DNA of 37,664 bases from CAYUVF01 sp964448045 (GTDB lineage Bacteria > Bacteroidota > Rhodothermia > Rhodothermales > Salinibacteraceae), in assembly GCA_964448045.1 (NCBI GenBank), contig CAYUVF010000045.1, forward strand, positions 1 through 37,664. Reading direction: 5' to 3'. Below, in pieces: positions 1-7,023 of this stretch (positions are counted from its first letter, which is position 1; every line of letters begins with the position of its first letter). A program made the position numbers and the translations under genes. The notes below the pieces were generated by a model that worked only from the letters and a program-made list of their open reading frames with translations, had not been told where the DNA came from and made no database searches.

Positions 1-2647
1 TGATTGGCCGATTGGACGTGCAGGTCCTCCGTCAACACGAGCAGTCCCTCACTCACGGTGTCGACGATCGTCTCGGCGTATTCCTTGGCATGGCGGAGCT
101 TCTCCTGCGCCCGCTTGATGTCGGTGATGTCCACAAAGTTGACGACCACCCCGTCGATCTTGTCCTCGACGGTGCGATAGGGAAACATCCGCATCAAGTA
201 GCATCGCGCTCGCTCGCTGCGCACCTCTCGCTCGATGGACTTCAGGTCGTCGAGCACGCGCTCGGCATCGCGTTCCAGCTGGTCGTATTCCAGCTTGTTC
301 GTCAGATCGCCGATGGGACGGCCCCGGTCGTTATCCCGGATGTTGAAGTACGCTTCCACCTGCGGCGTAAAGCGCTTGATGCGCAGCTTCCGATCCAGGA
401 AGATGATGCCCACATCCGTGGCGGCCATGATGTTGCGCAGATCGCTGTGCGCCCGCGACACCTCTTCCAGCTTGGCCTGGAGCTCGCTGTTGACCGTCTG
501 CAACTCCTCGTTGACCGACTGCAGTTCCTCTTTCGAGGTCTCCAGCTCCTCCATTGTCGATTTGTACTCCTCGTTCATCGAGCGCAGCTCTTCGTTCTGC
601 GCCTTGAGCTCTTCGCGGGAGGATTCGTACTCTTCCAGCGTGGCCTGCAGCCGCGTGCGCGTATGCTCAAGCTCGTCCCGCAGCCTGTGCACGGTGGAGG
701 CATCTTCCTCGGGCGCTTCCTCCTCCGGCACGAACCCCGCCTCGCCGGCTTCCCCTTCGTTGAAAAATACCAGCGCCAGCGTCTCGTCGCTCTCCCCGCT
801 CCGGTGCGGCCGCACCGTCAGGTAGACGATGCGCACGCTGCCGTTGAACCGGACGCGGACCGGGCGCGCCACCGTCGGCTCGCCCTTCTCAAACGCCTGA
901 AAGAGCGCCGACCGAAGCTCTACCTGCAGCTCCGGGCGGACGAGCTGGACGAGGTCGTGCGTGGGCGTCCCCGCAGGATGCTGCATATAGCGCCCTGCCT
1001 GCCGGGACAGATGCACAATTTTGTATTCTTCGTCCACGAGAACGCTGGGTGGCGCCCACGCGTCGATGGCCTGCCGGTGCAACTCGGCCTCGGAGTGCGA
1101 CGCGGGGCTTTCAGACCCCATATGCGCTTTGCTCCGGGAGGGCGTATCGGCAAATGTGGGAAGCTGCGGCATCTCGCCCGTTCGCTCGCGTGCCCGGTAG
1201 AGGCGATGCCGTTTGTCGACCGTCTGGAACAGGTCCGATACCTCGGCAGATTCGGCGCGGCCCAGGAACAGGTGTCCGCCCGGCCGCAGCGCATAGTGGA
1301 AGATGCCGAAGACCTGGCGCTGCCGCTCGCGCTTTAGGTAAATCAACAGGTTGCGACAGGTAATGAGGTCGAGGCGCGTAAACGGCGGATCGCGCAGGAT
1401 ACTGTGCGTAGCGAAGATAATTTTGTCGCGCAGCGACCGCTTCGCCCGGTAGTGGTTGTTCTCGCGCTTGAAGAACTGCCGGAGCCGCTCCTTCGACACA
1501 TCCGCCCCAATGGACGCCGGGTAGAGCCCCTCTCGGGCGGTCGCCAGCGCCCCCTCGTCGAGATCGGAGGCGAAGACCTGGATGTCGGGCGGATAGTCCA
1601 GCGTAGTCGCGTGTTCTTGGAGCAACATCGCCACCGAGTAGGCCTCTTCACCCGTGGAGCATCCCACCACCCACACGCGCACCGAGTCGTTCGCCTCTTT
1701 GCCGTCGAAGAGCTCCGGGATGGTGGTTTGCTCCAGCTGCTTGAAGGACTCCGTCTCCCGGAAAAAGGTCGTGACGCCGATGAGCAGCTCTCGAAAGAGC
1801 GCCTTGGCTTCCTCCGCATTTCCAGACAGGTACTCCCGGTACCGATCCAGGCTATCGATGTGGTTGACCTGCATGCGCCGCCGAATGCGCCGGAGCACGG
1901 TGGAGCGCTTGTAATCCGAGAAGTCGTGGCCCGAGCGCGTGCGAAGACGAGCCAGCACCTTGCGCAGAACGCTTTCCTGACCATCGGCCAGGTCGCTCGG
2001 CTCGGACGGCAGCTCGACCGGGTGTGTCGTCAGTTTGATGATTTGCCGGGCCATCTCTTGTACCGGAAGCACCTTATCGACAACCCCGGTCGCGATGGCA
2101 CTGCGCGGCATCGCATCGAAATCGGCCTCCGCAGGATCCTGCACGAAAACGAGCCCACCCGCCTCTTTGATGGCTTTGATCCCCACCGAGCCATCGGTCC
2201 CCCCCCCGAGAGCAGGATGCCGACGCCGTCGCCGTGCGAAACCGACAGTGACCGGAAAAAATGGTCGATGGGCATACGATGCCCGTGCTGCTCCTCGAAG
2301 TCGGAAATGGAGAGCTCGTGGTCGCTCGTCTGCAAGCGCTTGCCCGGCGGGATGATGTAGACGTGGTCTCGCTTGAGCGGAACCGTGCCGGTCACCTGCC
2401 GGACGGGCATCGCCGTTTTCGCCTGCAGGAGCTCGTCGAAGCTGCTTTCGCGCTCGGGGTTGAGGTGCAGAATCACGACGAAGCTCATGCCCGTCTCGGC
2501 CGGCAGGGCCTCGAAGAAGTGCTGCAAGGCCTGCAAGCCGCCCGCCGAGGCCCCGATGCCTACAACGAGCGGCTTCTCCTCGGCGCCCTGATTGGAGCGT
2601 GCGACCGCGTCGGCGGGGGCCTGCGCTTGATCGTTATCCATAATCAT
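1..2647 (-). CDS. CheB-CheR-PAS fusion signalling protein, C-terminus off the window, frameshifted
   Basis: Fusion of a chemotaxis methylesterase (CheB), a methyltransferase (CheR), a long coiled coil and PAS domains; such proteins usually continue into a histidine kinase, which would lie beyond the left edge. Start at 2647. The CheB part has the GIGASAGG nucleophile motif (Ser34) and the ILHLNP histidine (His61). At 2199-2207 nine C's (G's in the gene) break the frame: upstream codons read LLSGGG, and a one-base shift restores TDGSVG with the catalytic Asp of the family motif LSGTGxDG. The second frame then stays open to the window edge, with a CheR SAM-binding motif (VVGCSTGEEAYS near codon 320), the CheR motif DLITCRNLLIYLK near codon 430, a Glu-rich coiled coil at about codons 655-745, one PAS domain (about 735-835) and the start of another. 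Ten G's would restore the gene, so this is either a homopolymer read error, a phase-variable switch or a recent pseudogene. Product identity is secure; whether it is intact is not. Confidence 0.85.
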
Positions 2648-2997
2648 TTACGGCTTGTTTGATCGCCGAACGGCGCTCGGGGTGAAGAAAGGCTACCCTA
2701 ACATACACATAGGGCGGTAAATATACAGTTTGCTGAAGCGTTTTGTCCCAATCCGCACAACATCTGGTGCGAAAGATGGGCTGCTATGAGGTCACTACGG
2801 CGGGCGGTGTCGACCGGCATCGGCCTTGCCCGCAAATGAGCCTATATTCTGGCGCAGGGAGTGTCAGCGAATGTATCGACTGCGTCGTGGAACCACCATA
2901 CAAAAAGACGCCGCCCAGTGTTGGACGGCGCCTTTCGATTGCGCGAGCTTTCAGTCGCCCAGTACAGACCGGAGCGTGCGTCAGGCCCACTTATGCG
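2648..2997. other. Intergenic region upstream of the CheB-CheR gene
   Basis: 350 bases without a credible gene. The part next to 2647 is the leader and promoter region of the CheB-CheR gene, with an A/T-rich stretch near 2700-2735, but I could not assign a clear -7/-33 promoter. The part near 2900-2935 holds the terminator of the thioredoxin-like gene. Short open frames here lack family features. Confidence 0.6.
2902..2932 (-). terminator. Rho-independent terminator of the thioredoxin-like gene
   Basis: Read on the minus strand, a stem of about nine pairs (two G-T wobbles) between 2923-2932 and 2907-2916 closes a six-base loop, followed by five T's (the A-run at 2902-2906). It lies about 65 bases past the stop of the gene at 2998-3612. 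The opposite strand also shows a short T-run, so it may stop transcription in both directions. Confidence 0.7.
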
Positions 2998-3010
2998 TCA
3001 GGCCCACTTA
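2977..3010. repeat. 17-bp perfect tandem duplication at the 3' end of the thioredoxin-like gene
   Basis: The 17 bases at 2977-2993 are repeated exactly at 2994-3010. The right copy contains the last codons and the stop of the minus-strand gene (stop at 2998-3000); the left copy lies just outside it. It looks like a slippage duplication that leaves the protein unchanged. Confidence 0.9.
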
Positions 3011-3612
3011 ATCGTGCAGCCGATGGACTTGGTCACTTGCGGCTCGATCTCGGTGCCGTTGACCATGGCCGTCATCGCATCGAAGAGGTAGCGCTCCTCG
3101 ACGGCCTCGGCGTCGCGGGCGTTGTCGTCGATGGCGCCGCGATAGACCAGCTCCATGTCCGCGTTGAAGAGGAACACGTCGGGCGTGCGCGTCGCGCCGA
3201 AGGCATCGGCCAGTTGGGCGCCTTCATCGAGCACGTACGGGAAGGTGTAGCCCTGCTCCTCGGCGCGCGCCTGCATGTCGGCCATTGAGTCGCCGTTGTC
3301 CCGGTAGGCTTCATTCGGGTTCGGCATGATCAGCCCGATGCCTTGCTCCTCGGCCTGCGCGGCGATCTGCGGATAGCGATCCTCCCACGCTTTCACCCAG
3401 GGGCACGTGTTGCAGGTGAAGATGACGAGCAGCCCGTTCTCGCCCGCGACGTCCTCCAGCGAATAGCTTGTGCCCGAGACGCCCTGCATCTCCACATCGG
3501 TCATGGGCGCCTTCGCGCCGATCTCCAGCGGCTCGGGGCGGATCAGCGTGAAAGCGGCGAGCACCGCAACGGCGAGCGTCGCGGCCAATCCGGTCATCAA
3601 TCGGTTCAACAT
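2998..3612 (-). CDS. Exported thioredoxin-like (AhpC/TSA/redoxin family) protein
   Basis: A 204-residue protein of the thioredoxin fold. Residues 1-25 form a signal peptide or membrane anchor (LMTGLAATLAVAVLAAF), so it acts outside the cytoplasm. The domain begins near EIGAKAPMTDVEM and carries the redox centre FTCNTCPWVKAWEDRYP, with a CxxC pair in the TCPW context typical of small redoxin-family proteins. Further family features are the cis-Pro segment TRTPDVFLFN and the strand ELVYRGAID. The likely role is reduction of periplasmic disulfides or peroxide; the substrate cannot be told from the sequence. It is a single gene followed by its own terminator at 2902-2932. The neighbouring genes suggest no partner. 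Confidence 0.85.
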   Translation of the reverse strand: MLNRLMTGLAATLAVAVLAAFTLIRPEPLEIGAKAPMTDVEMQGVSGTSYSLEDVAGENGLLVIFTCNTCPWVKAWEDRYPQIAAQAEEQGIGLIMPNPNEAYRDNGDSMADMQARAEEQGYTFPYVLDEGAQLADAFGATRTPDVFLFNADMELVYRGAIDDNARDAEAVEERYLFDAMTAMVNGTEIEPQVTKSIGCTIKWA

Positions 3613-3726
3613 GGCACCAAGGGGTTCGTCCAGAAAAAATCAGCGCATGGCATGTTCATCACGAGGTGTACGCCCGGCGCTCATGGCTCTGTTCCATCCG
3701 GTCAAGAGATTCCAACCACACCAATT

Positions 3727-3962
3727 TGTCATCCTGAGCCCGGTCCCCGACTCGATTACTCCGTCAGCACCACGGGCATGACCTTCGGCCCTCGCTTCGG
3801 TCGTGTGGGGATCTACGCAGGGGCCCGGAGGGTCATTCTTTCGGGGATCTCCCGGGAAGCATCGGCATCTTTTCCATGGAGATCCCGGATTTATCTCCGC
3901 TCCGTCAGTTGCCTTCGGCTCGTGTGGAGTCCGGGATGACGGCCTGTTTGGTTTTTGTTAGG
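3727..3962. repeat. Palindromic repeat element with TGTCATCC/GGATGAC ends
   Basis: This fills most of the 354-base gap 3613-3966, where I find no gene. It starts with TGTCATCCTGA (3727-3737) and ends with TCCGGGATGAC (3930-3940), an inverted pair. It is followed by GGTTTTTGTTAGG (3950-3962), which is the outer end of the element at 36241-36366 with one extra T. The left outer end is not recognisable. The interior is unrelated to the other copy. It belongs to a dispersed, probably non-autonomous palindromic repeat family. Confidence 0.65.
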
Positions 3963-3966
3963 CGTT

Positions 3967-4971
3967 CTATGTGACGACGGCGGTCACACCGATGGTTTCG
4001 AGCACCATCCAGCCGACGAATACCCCGTAGAGCACCAGCAGAATGATGCACTCGATGCGCGAGAGCGTGAGGCGCGTGCGCAGCATGGCAAACAGGATAA
4101 TGGTCGCCAGCGTCAGGAACCCCATCATGGGCGCGGCCACCGCGTAATCGACGGTTGCCGATCCGGCGATGAGCACACCCACGGGCACGGCGATCAGCAG
4201 ATCGAAGATGTTGCTACCCAGCACGTTCGCCATGCTTACGGTGCCGTCGCCGCGCTGCGCCGCTTTGATGCTGACGAGCGCATCGGGCAGGCTCGTGGCC
4301 GCCGCAATCACGGTGAGCCCCCAGAGGAAGCTGGGCGTCTCGAAGTAGTCGCCCATCCCGATGGCCGCCCGCACGAGTCCTTCAACGCCGACCAAGATGA
4401 GCAAGAGGCTGGCGATCAAGAGCGTCCACTGCCGCCCCACCCGCAGGTCATCCGGCACCTCCTCGGCGACGTGCTCGATGGTGTCCTGCTGTTGCAAAAA
4501 GAGGTAGAGCCCGTACAGCAGAATGGGCACCAGCGCAATCAGGCGGTCGACGCGGCCCACGAGCGGCCGCCCCTCGACCGGGTTGTAAATCACGGCGAAC
4601 GAGAATGCCAGCAGCAGCACCGCTACCGAGGTGACGTAAAACTGCGCGTCCTTGTACACCAGGTCGCGCTCCGCCACCAGCTGCCCGCCGACGAGTCCGG
4701 CCACGCCGGGAATGATGAGGATGTTGAAGATGGCCGACCCGACGATGGCCGATACGCCGAGGTCGAAGTCACCGTGCAAGAGCGTCGCCAGCACGGTGCT
4801 CGATAGCTCGGGAAAGCTGGAGCCCACGGCAGCCACTACCGCCCCCTGCACGATGGACGGCAGCTGGTAGTAGACGGACAGCCGCTCGGACGACGTTTCG
4901 AGCCAGCCACTGCCCACCCAAACGACGGCCGTGCCCACGACCGCGAGCGCAATGTACCCGAGCAAAACCAT
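3967..4971 (-). CDS. Sodium/calcium exchanger-family (CaCA) antiporter
   Basis: A 334-residue inner-membrane protein of about ten hydrophobic segments, the usual size of bacterial YrbG-type exchangers. It has the two inverted alpha repeats that form the ion pathway: the first with AVGSSFPELSSTVLA followed by GSAIFNILIIPG, the second with AAATSLPDALVSI followed by GSNIFDLLIAVP. In the second repeat the usual GTSxPE reads ATSLPD, so Asp replaces Glu at a cation-binding position. The family exchanges Na+ (or H+) for Ca2+ across the membrane; the ion used here cannot be read directly. The start MVLLGYIALAVVG begins directly in the first membrane helix. It lies 42 bases downstream of moeA on the same strand and may be cotranscribed, without an obvious functional link. 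Confidence 0.9.
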   Translation of the reverse strand: MVLLGYIALAVVGTAVVWVGSGWLETSSERLSVYYQLPSIVQGAVVAAVGSSFPELSSTVLATLLHGDFDLGVSAIVGSAIFNILIIPGVAGLVGGQLVAERDLVYKDAQFYVTSVAVLLLAFSFAVIYNPVEGRPLVGRVDRLIALVPILLYGLYLFLQQQDTIEHVAEEVPDDLRVGRQWTLLIASLLLILVGVEGLVRAAIGMGDYFETPSFLWGLTVIAAATSLPDALVSIKAAQRGDGTVSMANVLGSNIFDLLIAVPVGVLIAGSATVDYAVAAPMMGFLTLATIILFAMLRTRLTLSRIECIILLVLYGVFVGWMVLETIGVTAVVT

Positions 4972-5013
4972 GCGAGACCTTGGGGGATCAGAAGGGACAC
5001 TCCGAGCGCGTTT

Positions 5014-6231
5014 CTACCCGGCCCAAGGCAGCCACTCGATCTCGACGGCCAGGCCAGCCCCGGCTTCGGCGAGAGTTTCGGGCAGATGGATGATGCAGTT
5101 TGCCCGCGCCACCGAAGAGTACAGGTTCGACGCCTGCGGCCCGGTATCGCGCACGCGCAGCCGCCCATCCTCGCCGAAGGTAGCGACGCCTCGTGCGAAG
5201 AAATGCAGTCCTTCGACTTTGGCGGTGGGCGCCTCCAGCACCGCCGGATGCCGCGGACGCCTCCACTCCCGGCGGCCGAGCATCTTCGCCAGCGCCGGAC
5301 GCACGTGCTGCTCAAAACACATCGCCGATGACACCGGGTTGCCCGGCAGGCCAAAGACGGGCGTGCCCTGCAACAGCCCAAACGTCAGCGGCTTGCCCGG
5401 ACGCTGGCGCACTTTCCAGAACTTGAGCGTCATACCCATGGCATCGAGCACCTCCTTGACGAGATCGTACTCGCCGACGGAGACGCCTCCGGAGAACACC
5501 AGCACATCGGCCGCGAGCGCCTGCTCGACGATCCGGCGGATGTCCTCTTTATTATCGCGTGCGCGCAACTGCGCAAAGCAGACGCCCCCGGCCGAGCGCA
5601 CCTGCGCCGCCAGCGCGGGCGCGTTCGAATTGCGGATCTGTCCTGGCCCCGGCATCGTGTCGATGTCGACCAGTTCGTCGCCCGTTGCGACGACGGCTAC
5701 CGTCGGCGGCACGCGCACCGGCACCTCTGCCATGCCTACCTTCGCCAGCATACCGATCACCGGCGGCGTGATAATGCGTCCGGCCTCGGCGACGCGCTCC
5801 CCCTCGCTCACATCTTTCCCTGCGGGCCGCACATACTGTCCCGGCTCCGGTGCCCGGTTGATGCGCACGGTTTCGTCACCGGCGCGCTCAGTCCACTCGA
5901 CGGGCACGATGGCATCGGCATCCTCGGGAACGGGCGCCCCGGTCATAATCTGCGCACACGTTCCGGGCTCGACGACATCCTCCGGCAGCGTCCCCGCTGG
6001 AATCTCCCCGGCGAGATGAAGCGTCACCGGCAGGTCGCCGAGGTCGGCGGTCCGCACGGCGTATCCGTCCATCGCCGAGTTATCGAACCGTGGGATATCC
6101 TCCGGGCTATGCACGGATTCGGCCAGCGTGTAGCCCTGCGCGTCGTCCAGCGGACGCGTCGTCACAGGTTGCTCCTGCATCGCGTCCATGATGATCGAAC
6201 GGGCGTCCTCAACTGCGATAAATTCACGCAC
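5014..6231 (-). CDS. moeA: Molybdopterin molybdenumtransferase MoeA
   Basis: A 405-residue cytoplasmic enzyme that inserts molybdate into adenylylated molybdopterin, the last step of molybdenum cofactor synthesis. The N-terminal domain has the typical segment PRFDNSAMDGYAVR, then the domain containing IMTGAPVPEDADAIVPVE. The MogA-like catalytic domain starts at about residue 175 with VAVVATGDELV, followed by IRNSNAPALAA, VFSGGVSVGEYD and the signature PGKPLTFG with GLPGNPVSSAMCFE. The C-terminal barrel closes the protein. Length and motifs are normal. The start at 6231 is the first ATG before the conserved N-terminus. It is the first gene left of the proposed origin and is transcribed away from it. 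No other molybdenum cofactor genes are in the window. Confidence 0.95.
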   Translation of the reverse strand: MREFIAVEDARSIIMDAMQEQPVTTRPLDDAQGYTLAESVHSPEDIPRFDNSAMDGYAVRTADLGDLPVTLHLAGEIPAGTLPEDVVEPGTCAQIMTGAPVPEDADAIVPVEWTERAGDETVRINRAPEPGQYVRPAGKDVSEGERVAEAGRIITPPVIGMLAKVGMAEVPVRVPPTVAVVATGDELVDIDTMPGPGQIRNSNAPALAAQVRSAGGVCFAQLRARDNKEDIRRIVEQALAADVLVFSGGVSVGEYDLVKEVLDAMGMTLKFWKVRQRPGKPLTFGLLQGTPVFGLPGNPVSSAMCFEQHVRPALAKMLGRREWRRPRHPAVLEAPTAKVEGLHFFARGVATFGEDGRLRVRDTGPQASNLYSSVARANCIIHLPETLAEAGAGLAVEIEWLPWAG

Positions 6232-6445
6232 GGTAAACCAAGGAGATCAGTGGATAGGATGAGCACTCGGGGCGGGGCGGCATGACTTCAAATATGAGCA
6301 ATAGCGCCTCCCATCGCAACTGAAGCCGTGCTCCAGGACCGCGCGAGTGTGCTGGAATTCGCTACCACCCCGGAGGACGGTCTCGAATCCGCCCCACCCC
6401 GGCGCTACAACGCTGAAGGAGGGCCCGAAGGGTATCGTTCCCCAC

Positions 6446-6454
6446 TGTGGATAA
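6446..6454 (-). promoter_or_regulatory. Perfect DnaA box
   Basis: TGTGGATAA on the plus strand, i.e. TTATCCACA on the minus strand, the strongest DnaA-box sequence. An adjacent box at 6457-6465 differs at one base, with an 11-base centre spacing (one helical turn). Confidence 0.85.
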
Positions 6455-6575
6455 GCCGTGGATAAGTAGGGCATAACACCTTGATAACATCGCCCCCCGT
6501 CCGGACCGGTGGAAACGTGTGGACAAATCGACGGTCATCCACACGTTCTCCGGACTGATCCACAGTGTGGAAAGG

Positions 6576-6584
6576 TGTGTATAA
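6576..6584 (-). promoter_or_regulatory. Perfect DnaA box (TTATACACA type)
   Basis: TGTGTATAA on the plus strand, matching TTATNCACA exactly on the minus strand. It sits in the middle of the box cluster next to two weaker boxes at 6556-6564 and 6566-6574. Confidence 0.75.
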
Positions 6585-6780
6585 TTTACCCCTCGCTGGA
6601 CTCGGAAGTCCTGTGGAAAGCTGTGGAAACGTGGAAAACTAACCCAAAAAGGCTCTCAGCCACTAAAAATGGGGGGCTAAATGGCGAACTGTGTGGATAT
6701 CCCTGGGGATGACGGGGGACCTTGTCCACATATGAACAACCGGGATGTGGACATTTCTGTTTTCCACAAATCCACACTCT

Positions 6781-6838
6781 CAACAACAACAAACCCAACA
6801 TTTTTAAAATTAAAAAACAAACAGCACATAATAATAAA
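6781..6838. other. A/T-rich DNA unwinding element candidate
   Basis: 58 bases of very low GC (runs such as ATTTTTAAAATTAAAAAAC and ATAATAATAAATG) in a GC-rich genome, lying between the main DnaA-box cluster and the perfect box at 6839-6847. Position and composition are those of the element that melts first at an origin. Confidence 0.7.
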
Positions 6839-6847
6839 TGTGGATAA
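6839..6847 (-). promoter_or_regulatory. Perfect DnaA box flanking the A/T-rich element
   Basis: TGTGGATAA on the plus strand, identical to the box at 6446-6454, placed directly at the right edge of the A/T-rich element. Confidence 0.85.
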
Positions 6848-7023
6848 GTCCCCAACCGGCCTCAGTCGACGCCATTCGGGACATCCGCTCGATTTTTCAT
6901 CTCAACGGACTGATACACTCTGGTATACCATACCCAAACCTTTTATATTTCGATTAAGGAATATAGATAGAAAAGGCCTGATACGTCTTGGATTATTTCC
7001 GGTGACAGTGCCATCATCCAAAG

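Larger units (their letters stand above)
6440..6850. other. Putative chromosomal replication origin (oriC)
   Basis: The 792-base gap 6232-7023 has no gene but a dense cluster of DnaA boxes (TTATCCACA, reverse TGTGGATAA). Perfect consensus boxes: 6446-6454, 6576-6584 (TTATACACA type) and 6839-6847. One-mismatch boxes: 6457-6465, 6518-6526, 6535-6543, 6556-6564, 6692-6700, 6722-6730 and 6760-6768. Two-mismatch boxes include 6566-6574, 6612-6620, 6622-6630, 6746-6754 and 6768-6776. Boxes occur in both orientations, mostly reverse. A strongly A/T-rich stretch at 6781-6838 is a good unwinding element, with a perfect box directly to its right. Genes on the left (moeA, antiporter, redoxin) run left and most genes on the right run right, as expected for outgoing forks. 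dnaA is not adjacent, which is common outside model species. The remaining parts, 6232-6440 and 6850-7023, contain only a TGGTATACCA palindrome (6921-6930). Confidence 0.85.

Noticed and set aside
12..1337. Long open frame of 441 codons on the plus strand
   Set aside because: It is antisense to the CheB-CheR-PAS gene, whose minus-strand frame contains clear CheR and PAS motifs; the plus frame is Leu/Arg/His-rich with no family features.
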